Positions 35,230 through 43,821 of a DNA stretch of 64,000 bases are shown here, one piece after another. The first letter of the stretch is position 1. Each line of letters starts with the position of its first letter. Under the pieces are notes generated by a model that worked only from the letters and a program-made list of their open reading frames with translations, was not told the DNA's origin and ran no database searches. This DNA comes from JBDTNL01 sp039933785. Its GTDB lineage: Bacteria > Acidobacteriota > Thermoanaerobaculia > Multivoradales > JAGPDF01. Where the stretch lies: positions 1 through 64,000 of the forward strand of contig JBDTNL010000013.1 in the NCBI GenBank assembly GCA_039933785.1. Reading direction: 5' to 3'. The translations under genes were made by a program, and so were the position numbers.

Positions 35230-36471
35230 ATGCAGCTTGAAGAATCCGATCTGATCTACGACTGGAATCGCGCCGATGGCGTGCATTCCGTGCCCGCCCG
35301 CGGCCGGGTCGAGCTCGATGACGAGACCTTGCGCGATGGCCTGCAGAGCCCGTCGGTGCTGTCGCCGTCGATCGAGGACAAGATCCGCATCCTGCATTTG
35401 ATCGCCGACCTCGGCATCGAGTCGGTGAACATCGGCCTACCGGGCGCGGGTCCGCACGTGATGCGAGACGTCACGCGCCTGGCGCAGGAGATCGCGGATC
35501 ATCGCCTGCCACTGCTACCGAATTGCGCCGCGCGCACGGTCGAGGCCGACATCCGGCCGGTGCTCGAGATCACGCAGAAGACCGGCGTAGCGATCGAGGT
35601 GTCGTGCTTCCTGGGGTCGAGCCCCATTCGGCAGTATGCCGAGAATTGGGACATGGACCGCCTGCTGAAGCTGACGCGCGACGCGGTGTCTCTCGCCGTG
35701 GGCGCCGGCAATCCAGTGATGTACGTCACCGAAGACACCACGCGGGCCAAGCCAGAGGACATTCGCCGGTTGTATTCGGCCGCTGTCGAGGCGGGGGCAG
35801 AGCGGGTCTGCATCGCCGACACCGTCGGTCATGCGACCCCCGATGGGGCACGCGCCCTCGTGCGGTTCATCCGTTCGGTGGTCGGCGAAGAGGTGAAGAT
35901 CGACTGGCATGGGCACAAGGACCGCGGGCTTTCGATCATCAACGCCTTGGCCGCAGCCGAGGCGGGCGCCGATCGTTTGCACGCCACGGCGATCGGCATC
36001 GGCGAGCGCTGCGGCAATTGCCCGATGGAGCTGCTGCTGGTGAACCTCCACCTCCTCGGCTGGTCGACGCGCGATCTCTCGAAGCTCACCGAATACTGCG
36101 AGCTGGTTTCGGCGACCACCGGCGTGCCAATTCCCGACAACTACGCCGTCGTAGGAAAGGACGCCTTTCGCACCGGCACAGGGGTGCACGCCGCGGCGAT
36201 CATCAAGGCCCGCGCCAAGGGCGACGAGTGGCTGGCCGATCGCATCTACTCCGGGGTTCCCGCGAGCCTCGTTGGCCGCCACCAGTTGATCGAGATTGGG
36301 CCGATGAGCGGTGAATCGAACGTGACGTTCTGGCTCAAGGAGCGCGGCATCGAGGCCGAGCGCTCCCTGGTCGAGGCGATCTTCCGCCGCGCCAAGGAGT
36401 CCGACCGCACGCTGGAGGAGGGCGAGGTTCTCGGTGTTTGCAGGAGTCACGGAGCGGCTCTACCTTCCTAA
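35230..36471 (+). CDS. isopropylmalate/homocitrate synthase-family acyltransferase
   Basis: The 413-residue TIM-barrel protein belongs to the LeuA/homocitrate synthase superfamily that condenses acetyl-CoA with a 2-oxo acid. VELDDETLRDGLQSP (metal Asp and catalytic Arg), VEVSCFLGSSPIR-like substrate strand, VCIADTVGHATPDGA, and the metal-binding DWHGHKDRGLSIINALAA (HxH) are visible, with GIGERCGNCPMELLL after them. The C-terminal regulatory domain of true LeuA (another 100 residues) is absent, so feedback inhibition is unlikely. It may supply the IPMDH-like enzyme at 32919 in a 2-oxo-acid chain-extension path, but no aconitase-type partner is nearby. Confidence 0.85.
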   Translation: MQLEESDLIYDWNRADGVHSVPARGRVELDDETLRDGLQSPSVLSPSIEDKIRILHLIADLGIESVNIGLPGAGPHVMRDVTRLAQEIADHRLPLLPNCAARTVEADIRPVLEITQKTGVAIEVSCFLGSSPIRQYAENWDMDRLLKLTRDAVSLAVGAGNPVMYVTEDTTRAKPEDIRRLYSAAVEAGAERVCIADTVGHATPDGARALVRFIRSVVGEEVKIDWHGHKDRGLSIINALAAAEAGADRLHATAIGIGERCGNCPMELLLVNLHLLGWSTRDLSKLTEYCELVSATTGVPIPDNYAVVGKDAFRTGTGVHAAAIIKARAKGDEWLADRIYSGVPASLVGRHQLIEIGPMSGESNVTFWLKERGIEAERSLVEAIFRRAKESDRTLEEGEVLGVCRSHGAALPS

Positions 36472-36477
36472 AGTGCG

Positions 36478-37419
<942 letters not shown>

Positions 37420-37432
37420 ACCCTTCGTCCGC

Positions 37433-38128
37433 ATGTCGAGCTCAATCGCGCGTAGCCTCGTATTCCTCGCTTGCACCTTCGCGACGGCTGCTTCCTTGCA
37501 CGCCGAGCTGGTGGTGCTGACCGGCGGCGACGTCATCAAGGTCAAGTCCTTCGAGGCGGACGGAGAGCAAGCCCACCTCGAGTTCAAAGACGGGGGCATG
37601 ATGACGATCTCCATGCTCCGGGTGGAGCACGTGGTCGACGACGAGATCGAGGACAAGCCAGAGCCGCTTCCGGCGGCGCCGGCGGTCGTGGCGTTCCCGC
37701 TGAGCTTCGACGCTGGCCAGGAAGTGCCGGCAACTCGCTACGGCGACTTCATCTATTCGATCGCCCGTGAGAACGCCTTGAACCCGAAACTCGTCGCCGC
37801 GGTGGTCAAAGCGGAGTCGGCCTTCAACGCGCGGGCCTATTCGAGCAAGGGCGCCTGTGGCCTCATGCAGCTCATGCCCGCGACCGGGCGCCGCTTCGGC
37901 GTCGCCTGGGACGATCTCTTCGATGCGCGGAAGAATCTCGCGGCGGGCACGAAGTACCTGAAGTGGCTGGTCGACCGCTTCCAGGGCGACTTGCCGAAGG
38001 TGCTCGCGGCCTACAACGCCGGCGAAGGCTCCGTCGACCGCTATGCCGGCGTGCCGCCGTACCGCGAGACTCGTGAGTACATACGGCGCGTCTATGCGCA
38101 TCTGGGCCTGACTCCAACCCCCTCTTGA
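37433..38128 (+). CDS. lytic transglycosylase (SLT domain), secreted
   Basis: A 231-residue protein. ATG 37433 gives a signal peptide (SLVFLACTFATAASLHA), whereas the longer frame from 37331 overlaps the recombinase and lacks it. An N-terminal small beta domain (about 25-70: VVLTGGDVIKVKSFEADG) precedes the SLT domain (about 100-225). The catalytic Glu lies in VVKAESAFNARAYSSKGA, followed by GLMQLMPATGRRFGV, AAGTKYLKWLVD and AAYNAGEGSVDRYAG, all standard family segments. It cleaves peptidoglycan to 1,6-anhydromuropeptides. An 8-bp-stem hairpin follows its stop. Confidence 0.92.
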   Translation: MSSSIARSLVFLACTFATAASLHAELVVLTGGDVIKVKSFEADGEQAHLEFKDGGMMTISMLRVEHVVDDEIEDKPEPLPAAPAVVAFPLSFDAGQEVPATRYGDFIYSIARENALNPKLVAAVVKAESAFNARAYSSKGACGLMQLMPATGRRFGVAWDDLFDARKNLAAGTKYLKWLVDRFQGDLPKVLAAYNAGEGSVDRYAGVPPYRETREYIRRVYAHLGLTPTPS

Positions 38129-38152
38129 GCGAGCGCCGAGCGTTGCTCGCTC
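38127..38152 (+). terminator. hairpin after the lytic transglycosylase gene
   Basis: GAGCGAGC (38127-38134) and GCTCGCTC (38145-38152) form an 8-bp stem with a 10-base loop directly at the stop codon. No T-run follows. It separates the gene from the CoxG-like gene's own -10 box. Confidence 0.45.
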
Positions 38153-38165
38153 GAGGAGCGGGATG

Positions 38166-38171
38166 TATTCT
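38166..38171 (+). promoter_or_regulatory. -10 box (TATTCT), probable leaderless start of the CoxG-like gene
   Basis: TATTCT ends 9 bases before ATG 38181. An upstream ATG at 38163, with GAGGAG before it, overlaps this box; family alignment favours 38181. Confidence 0.4.
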
Positions 38172-38180
38172 CCTCGGACC

Positions 38181-38915
38181 ATGGGAATCCCCATCGAGAA
38201 GAGTTTCATCGTGCAGGCGGATGCCCCGGCGGTGTGGAACTTCCTGGTCGATCCCTATCGAGTGGCGAAGTGCCTGCCGGGAGCGGCGATCACCGAGAAG
38301 GTGAGCGATACCGAGTACGCCGGCACCATGACGGTGAAAGTCGGGCCGGTGACCGCGAGCTATCGCGGCAAGCTGCGCTTCGAGCGCCTGGATGTCGCGA
38401 TCCGCGAAGCCGACCTCGCGGCCTCCGGCCAAGAGACGCGCGGCAAGGGCGGAGCCGACATGCGGATGAAGAGCCGCGTGGTCGAACGCGGCCCGCTCGA
38501 GACCGAGGTGACAGTGACCTCGGACGTGAACGTCTTCGGCATCCTCGCCCAGTTCGGCCGCGGCATGATCCAGGACGTGAGCGATCAGATGTTCCAGAAG
38601 TTCTCCGACGCGATGCGGCGCGAGCTCGAGATCCCGGTAACGCAGCCGCTGCGGATCGCGGCTCCCGATGCGCCGTTTGACCCGCCCACCGCTGTGACCG
38701 TCATCACCAACCCGGAGCGATCGTGGGCGCCGGTGCCACCCGCGCAACGGCCCGCCGAGCCAACGCAGGAGGCGGTCCTCGATGTGGGGGCGATCGGCGT
38801 CGCGGCCGCCGGGCGAGCGGCGGGGCGGATGCTCCAGCGGCCCGCGTTCTGGGTGGCCGCATTGGCGGTCGGTGCGCTGGTCTTCTGGTTGCTGCGCAGA
38901 GTCTCTCTCGCCTGA
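38181..38915 (+). CDS. CoxG-like SRPBCC protein with C-terminal membrane anchor
   Basis: The 244-residue reading from 38181 begins MGIPIEKSFIVQADAPAVW, the usual opening of CoxG/SRPBCC proteins. SRPBCC motifs follow (about 1-150: VAKCLPGAAITE, GTMTVKVGPVTASYRGKLRF, AQFGRGMIQDVSDQMFQKF). A Pro-rich linker and a C-terminal helix (about 218-238, FWVAALAVGALVFWLLRR) anchor it to the inner membrane. In carboxydotrophs CoxG ties CO dehydrogenase to the membrane, but no cox genes are in the window, so the partner is unknown. The 38163 ATG would add 6 residues. Confidence 0.85.
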   Translation: MGIPIEKSFIVQADAPAVWNFLVDPYRVAKCLPGAAITEKVSDTEYAGTMTVKVGPVTASYRGKLRFERLDVAIREADLAASGQETRGKGGADMRMKSRVVERGPLETEVTVTSDVNVFGILAQFGRGMIQDVSDQMFQKFSDAMRRELEIPVTQPLRIAAPDAPFDPPTAVTVITNPERSWAPVPPAQRPAEPTQEAVLDVGAIGVAAAGRAAGRMLQRPAFWVAALAVGALVFWLLRRVSLA

Positions 38916-38929
38916 AGGGCTAGTCGGGG

Positions 38930-40608
38930 TCAGTCGACCGAAGCCCTGCGTTGAGCTTCCAGCGGGCTCAGCCGCGCTGCCCGCAGAGCCGGCACCAGGC
39001 TGGCCAGCAGGGCAACAGCCGCGAGCAGCGCGGCCGCCGCGCCGAGCGTGAGCGGGTCGCCAGGCGAGACCGAGAAGAGTAGTGACCTCACCAGCGGCCG
39101 GCTCCCAGCGCTACGACCAGCCCCACGGCGACGCCGACTGCGGTCATCGCGGCGCCTTGGCTGAGGACCAGCCGCAGGAGGTCCCGGCGAGTGGCGCCGA
39201 GCGCCATGCGCGCGCCGAATTCCTGCGTTCGCTGTGCGACCGAGAACGACATCACGCCGTAGATTCCGACGCCGGCGAGCAGCAGTGCGAGCCCTGCGAA
39301 CGATCCCAAGAGAAGGAGCGGGTAGCGTCTGAGAAAGGTCGCCGGAGCCGCCGCGATGAGATCGTCCATGCTGATCGTGTCGGTGACCAGCGTACCGGCG
39401 TCGAGCGCTCGCGCGGTGGAGCGAATCGAGGATCCGAGCGACGATCCGATCAGTCCCGGAGGGCCGGCGGTGCGCACCACCATGCCGGTCGCCATCGAGG
39501 AATCCTGCGTCATCGCAAAGTAGATGACGGCCGGGGTAGGCTGTCGAGCGCCACGAGGTTCTCGTCGCCGACCACGCCGACGATTTGGAACGGTGGATGA
39601 TCTGCCGAGAAGGCGAACGTGATCGCCTGGCCGACGGCGTTCTCGCCCGGGAAGATGCGCTCGGCGAGCGCGCGATTGACCACCACCACGGGCTGGGTTT
39701 CCGTGCGATCGTCGAGAGAGAACGTCCGTCCCGAGACGCGCGGAATGCCCATCACCTCGAAGTACTCGCGACTCACCGTACGGAGCTCCGCGCTGGGGTC
39801 GTCGGCGCCCGCCGGTTCCCGGCCGACGATGCTCGGGCTGCCGGTGTTGCCCGAGCCGAGCATCGGCAGCCGGTCGACGAAGGCGACGCCACGAACTCCA
39901 GGCAGGGCTCGAGTGCCTTCGGCGAGTCGGTCGAAGAACACCCCGCGGGTGGCCGCGTCCTGATACTTGGAGTCGGTTGCAGTCACCCGCACGGTCAGGA
40001 TGCGGTCACTGCGAAAGCCCGGATCGACGTCGAGCAGCCTTTTTGCGCTGCGCGCCAGCAAGCCGGCGCCCGCGATCGTCCTGCCGCCGCTGCCGAGCTC
40101 GGCCGACAGCGAGGCCTTCGCCGCCCGCATCGCCGGTGCGATTCCGCAGAGGAGCGCGGTCGCCAGCGAACAGGCGAAGGCGAAGGCGAGCACGCCGCGG
40201 TCGACGTGTAGGTTCCTGAGGTAGGGCATGCCTTGCAGGAGGCGATTGGGGATGCCGGCCACCAGCACACGGACGGACACGACGGCGAAGGCGACACCGG
40301 CGATGCCGCCGAGGCTCGCCAGAAGCAGGCTCTCGGTCAGCAACTGGGCGACTAACTGAGCTCGGCTTGCGCCGCGCGCCGCGCGCACACCAACCTCCCG
40401 GCGGCGGGCCGTGCCGCGGGCGAGTAGCATGGCGGCCGACGGCATCCTCCGTTTCGGCGAAGGAGCGCCCGAGCTCGGGTTCGACGCCAAGGACGGTGCC
40501 GATTCCCAAGCCTAGGGTCAGCACCGCGAGGATCGTGAAGGTGCGCTGCTTGCCCAGCGAACGCGCGGCGAGACTGAGGTCTGGCACGACCTGCTCGAAT
40601 CGTTCCAT
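38930..40608 (-). pseudogene. degraded ADOP-type MacB/FtsX-like ABC transporter permease
   Basis: Read from ATG 40608, the sequence opens like an acidobacterial duplicated orphan permease (DLSLAARSLGKQRTFTILAVLTLGLGIG), then jumps to VLGVEPELGRSFAETEDA, omitting the usual segment between these motifs. Near 40435-40460 it switches frame and skips again into LLARGTARRREVGVRAARGASRAQL. A further frameshift near 39540 separates that part from the VIYFAMTQDSS segment, and another near 39095 separates GLVVALGAGRW from the last helix, LFSVSPGDPLTL to the stop at 38930. Two internal deletions and three frame changes make it non-functional; deletions argue against simple sequencing error. Confidence 0.8.
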
Positions 40609-40677
40609 GGCCCGTTCCCCAGGCGCACCGGCGCCGTCCAAGGTCCTCTTGGCTGTACTTGAGCGGGAGGAAAAAGG

Positions 40678-42699
40678 TTAGTGAATCGGGACGACTGGTG
40701 CTGCTGGGTCGACGGCCCGGGGCCGGAACTGCATCACCACCAGAGTCTGGTCGTCTTCTGCCGGCTGCTCGCCGCAATGCAGTGCCACGGCGCGCAGCAG
40801 CCGATCGCGGGTGTCCTCGGCGCTCTGCGCGCCGGCAATCGCCGGCGCGACGCTCTCGTAGCCGAAGGGCTCGGCTTCCTGGTCGGTCGCCTCGATGAGG
40901 CCGTCCGAGAGCCAGACCGCGATGTCGCCGGGCTCGAGCTGGCGCTCGCTCCGGCCGTACGCGCCTCCGATGCCTCCGAGGGGCGATCCGGGAAGGGCAA
41001 TTTCCTCGCAGTTGCCGCCCCGCAGTAGATAGGTCGGCGGGTGGCCGGCGTTGATCAGCTCTAGCCGCCCGCTCTCCGGATCGAGCAGCGCGAGTGTCGC
41101 GGTGACGAAGGCTCGACCCTCGCCGCTCGACCGCACCAGGCGGTCGAGGCGGCGGAGGATTTCCTCCGGATCGCGACCCTGCTCGATGAGAATCTGCAGG
41201 CCGGCCTTGAGCATGGCCATGCGCAATCCGGCCGACAACCCATGCCCTGAAACGTCTGCGATGACCACGGCCAAACGGCCGTCGGCCATGCGCAACACGT
41301 CGAAATAGTCGCCGCCGATCGCCGCGCTGGGCGAGAAGTGGGTCGAGAATTCGACGCCTGCTCCGGGGCCCGCGCTTTTTGCGGGGTCGCTCGGCAGGAG
41401 GCTCTTTTGCACCCGGCGGGCAATCTCGAGCTCCTTCTCGATCGCCTCCTTTTGCGCCTGCGTCGCCACTAGCCCCTGGAGATGCTGTGCCATCTGGTTG
41501 AAGTCGCGCTGCAAGTCGCCCAGCTGGTCCTTGCGCTTCACCGGAATGCGGGTCGAGAAGTCGCCCGCGGCGACCGCCGAGGTGGCGTGAGACAGGTGGT
41601 TCACGGCCCGGCTCAGGCCGAAGATCATGTAGAGCGCCATGGCGACGGCGACGGCGTAGATGTCGAAAAGGAGGAACGCCAGTCCGATCAGCGCCGCCCA
41701 GATCGCGGTCCGGACTTCGGCGTTGCCGGCGAACAGCAGCTCTTTCAAGGCATGCGGCGAGGCGCGGAGAGCAGCCGTGCGGGACTGTGCGGGCGTCGAT
41801 CCATCGGCCAGATGGCGCGTCGGCGCCGAAAGATCGCCCCAGTTGAGGAGCGGACGCTTGGAGACGCTGTCGCCCTTCTTCCAACCGTAGAACGCCTCGG
41901 CCCCGAGGTCGGCGCCACCGGCGTGGAGTGTCTTGAGGTCGTAGGTGCGCGTGCCGACCGTGAGTTGCACGCCCTTGGACTTGGCGGAGCTCAAGGTGAC
42001 GAATTCGAGCCACACTCCAGCGCGGTTGCGCACCGCGACAGAGGCGTCGGTCGAGGTCAACGCCAGCACCCCCGACTGGGCGTCGCCGGCGAGCGCCGCG
42101 AAGGCTAGCGAGCCGTCCGCGGCCTCGAGGAGCGGTGGAAGCTCGCCCTCGGCGTGGGGTTCGCCGAGCCAGGCGGGCCAGGTCTCGGGGGCCCGGACAT
42201 CGCCGACGATCTTGCGGCCGGCGCGGTACGTGGTGAAACTGAACTCGCCGCCCGGGCCGGGGCGAATCGCCGAGGCCGAGGCGGAGATCCTGGCCTCGGC
42301 CGCCGTCCGCAGCTCACCCTCGAGCTCGTTCACCGCCGCGCGGTAGCGGCTGCCCATGAAGAACCCAGACACCACGATCATGATGACCAGGAGTAGTAAC
42401 GCAACCAGCGGGATCGGGAGCACCCCGATGAGGAAATAAGAAAAGGCGAGCCGACGCCCGACCCGCCAGAGGAAGCGCCGTACGGCGCGTACGACCAGCC
42501 AGCCCACGGCCAGGACGACGCCGGCCGCCACCAGCGCCGTGGCCCAGGCGCTGAGATATGGAATCCCAGCCCCCGCCAGGATGGCGAGGCAGACAAACGC
42601 CGCCAGGGCGGCGACAGCGACGATCAGCTTTCGTTTCACTAGATGCGCAGTTTCGGCCCGGAGAGAATACGCATCCGGCGCCCCGTAAGTTCCGGTCAC
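40678..42699 (-). CDS. membrane SpoIIE/RsbU-type PP2C phosphatase with HAMP domain
   Basis: A 673-residue protein. N-terminal hydrophobic segments (about 22-45, 50-72, 88-112) and a periplasmic region (to about 320) are followed by another helix (about 335-358), a HAMP domain (about 360-415, AVAAGDFSTRIPVKRKDQLG) and a coiled coil. The PP2C domain (about 440-655) shows GGDYFDVL, VIADVSGHGLSAGLR, LINAGHPPTYLL, LSDGLIEA and EDDQTLVVMQ with the metal Asp residues. Such proteins dephosphorylate anti-anti-sigma factors. The start is uncertain: GTG 42699, or GTG 42639 beginning MKRKLIVAV. No STAS or anti-sigma gene is adjacent. Confidence 0.88.
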   Translation of the reverse strand: MTGTYGAPDAYSLRAETAHLVKRKLIVAVAALAAFVCLAILAGAGIPYLSAWATALVAAGVVLAVGWLVVRAVRRFLWRVGRRLAFSYFLIGVLPIPLVALLLLVIMIVVSGFFMGSRYRAAVNELEGELRTAAEARISASASAIRPGPGGEFSFTTYRAGRKIVGDVRAPETWPAWLGEPHAEGELPPLLEAADGSLAFAALAGDAQSGVLALTSTDASVAVRNRAGVWLEFVTLSSAKSKGVQLTVGTRTYDLKTLHAGGADLGAEAFYGWKKGDSVSKRPLLNWGDLSAPTRHLADGSTPAQSRTAALRASPHALKELLFAGNAEVRTAIWAALIGLAFLLFDIYAVAVAMALYMIFGLSRAVNHLSHATSAVAAGDFSTRIPVKRKDQLGDLQRDFNQMAQHLQGLVATQAQKEAIEKELEIARRVQKSLLPSDPAKSAGPGAGVEFSTHFSPSAAIGGDYFDVLRMADGRLAVVIADVSGHGLSAGLRMAMLKAGLQILIEQGRDPEEILRRLDRLVRSSGEGRAFVTATLALLDPESGRLELINAGHPPTYLLRGGNCEEIALPGSPLGGIGGAYGRSERQLEPGDIAVWLSDGLIEATDQEAEPFGYESVAPAIAGAQSAEDTRDRLLRAVALHCGEQPAEDDQTLVVMQFRPRAVDPAAPVVPIH

Positions 42700-42736
42700 G
42701 GTAACAGCTTCGCCCGGCCGTTCCTACCGTCTTTGC

Positions 42737-42742
42737 TAGACT
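42737..42742 (+). promoter_or_regulatory. -10 box (TAGACT) for the ferritin-like gene
   Basis: TAGACT is followed by AGGAG (42761-42765) and the GTG start at 42773. It lies in the divergent region opposite the SpoIIE gene. Confidence 0.45.
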
Positions 42743-42772
42743 CGCGAACGAACGATCGAGAGGAGTCACCAC

Positions 42773-43201
42773 GTGTCCAGAATTCCGCGCGACTGGGAGT
42801 ACCTGAAGACCGGCTTCAATGCCGAGGCGGCGAGCGCCGCCCGCTTTCGCGCCTACGCGGCCCGCGCCCAGCGTGACGGGCAGCCCAATCTGGCCAAGCA
42901 CTGGCTGGACCTCGCGGTCGACAAGGATCAGCTCGCGATGCGCCAATTGGACGCCGCCGAGGCCGAGCGCGGCAGCCTCACCGACCTGGTCGCGGCGATC
43001 GCCGAGGAGCAGTACGAGAATGACGTGATGTACGCCAAGCTGATCGCGAGCTCCGGCGCCGAGGCCGCGGACGTGTTCAAGGACGTGGTCGTCGAGCAGC
43101 GCCGCCACCTCGAGCGCATGGAATCGCTCCGTGAAGGCCTCACAGCGAGCCGCGGCGACGCTCCCGCCGAGCTCGCGAAACCTGCGGTTTCGCGGGTCTG
43201 A
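42773..43201 (+). CDS. ferritin-like (rubrerythrin-type four-helix) protein lacking part of the diiron site
   Basis: The 142-residue protein resembles the four-helix core of rubrerythrin: FNAEAASAARFRAYAARA (helix 1 with a ligand Glu), LAKHWLDLAVDKDQLAM (helix 2), AAIAEEQYENDVMYAKLI (helix 3) and VVVEQRRHLERMESL (helix 4, E-x-x-x-H). The ExxH normally found in helix 2 is replaced by DKDQ, so the canonical diiron site is incomplete. No rubredoxin domain follows. GTG start with AGGAG. Peroxide protection is the family's usual role, but the missing ligand makes catalysis doubtful. A perfect hairpin lies at its 3' end. Confidence 0.7.
   Translation: MSRIPRDWEYLKTGFNAEAASAARFRAYAARAQRDGQPNLAKHWLDLAVDKDQLAMRQLDAAEAERGSLTDLVAAIAEEQYENDVMYAKLIASSGAEAADVFKDVVVEQRRHLERMESLREGLTASRGDAPAELAKPAVSRV
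43174..43194 (+). terminator. 9-bp-stem hairpin at the end of the ferritin-like gene, over the nuo -35 region
   Basis: CGCGAAACC (43174-43182), loop TGC, GGTTTCGCG (43186-43194). It lies inside the last codons and directly upstream of the TAGACT -10 box (43207) of nuoB, so it could be a terminator without T-run or an operator. Confidence 0.45.
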
Positions 43202-43206
43202 AACGA

Positions 43207-43212
43207 TAGACT
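43207..43212 (+). promoter_or_regulatory. -10 box (TAGACT) for nuoB-nuoCD-nuoI
   Basis: TAGACT gives a leader of about 50 bases before ATG 43270, which has GGAGG at 43261-43265. Confidence 0.4.
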
Positions 43213-43269
43213 TGAGTCGACCCGGCGGCCCGCATTTCGGGTGACACGCCGCGGGTTCCCGGAGGAAGC

Positions 43270-43821
43270 ATGAGCGACAACATGGTCGGTGAATCCTGGC
43301 TCACCACCAAGATCGATGCCCTCGCGGAGTGGGGCCAGAGGAACTCCTTCTGGCCCTTGCCGTTCGGCACCGCCTGCTGCGCCATCGAGTTCATGGCGGT
43401 GGTGGGGGCGCACTACGACATTTCCCGCATGGGCTATGAGGTACCGCGTTTTTCGCCGCGGCAGAGCGATTTGATGATCGTCGCCGGCACCATCACCGAC
43501 AAGATGGGCCCGGTCTTGAAGAGGATCTACGACCAGATGCCCGAGCCTCGCTGGGTGGTGTCGATGGGCGCTTGCGCCTGTTCGGGCGGTTTCTATCGCG
43601 CGTACCACGTCATGCAGGGCATCGACGAGATCATCCCCGTTGACGTCTACGTGCCGGGCTGCCCGCCGACGCCCGAGGGGCTGATGTACGGCATCCTGCA
43701 GCTGCGCGAGAAAATCTTCCGCGAACGGCAAAAGACGTCGGCGAAGGCGCAAGCGAGCGCAGCGAACCCGGTGACGGACAAGGAGATCGCGAGTGTTGCT
43801 GGAAGCGCCGCCTCAGTCTGA
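43270..43821 (+). CDS. nuoB: NADH-quinone oxidoreductase subunit B
   Basis: A 183-residue PSST-type subunit carrying the N2 [4Fe-4S] cluster at the quinone site of complex I. Cluster cysteines: adjacent pair in GTACCAIEFM, then GACACSGG and YVPGCPPTPEG. ISRMGYEVPRFSPRQSDLMIVAGTI is the conserved quinone-region block; its C-terminal tail (about 160-183) is Ala/Lys-rich. It heads the operon nuoB-nuoCD-nuoI and overlaps nuoCD by 29 bases. NuoA, E-H and J-N are not in the window. Confidence 0.95.
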   Translation: MSDNMVGESWLTTKIDALAEWGQRNSFWPLPFGTACCAIEFMAVVGAHYDISRMGYEVPRFSPRQSDLMIVAGTITDKMGPVLKRIYDQMPEPRWVVSMGACACSGGFYRAYHVMQGIDEIIPVDVYVPGCPPTPEGLMYGILQLREKIFRERQKTSAKAQASAANPVTDKEIASVAGSAASV

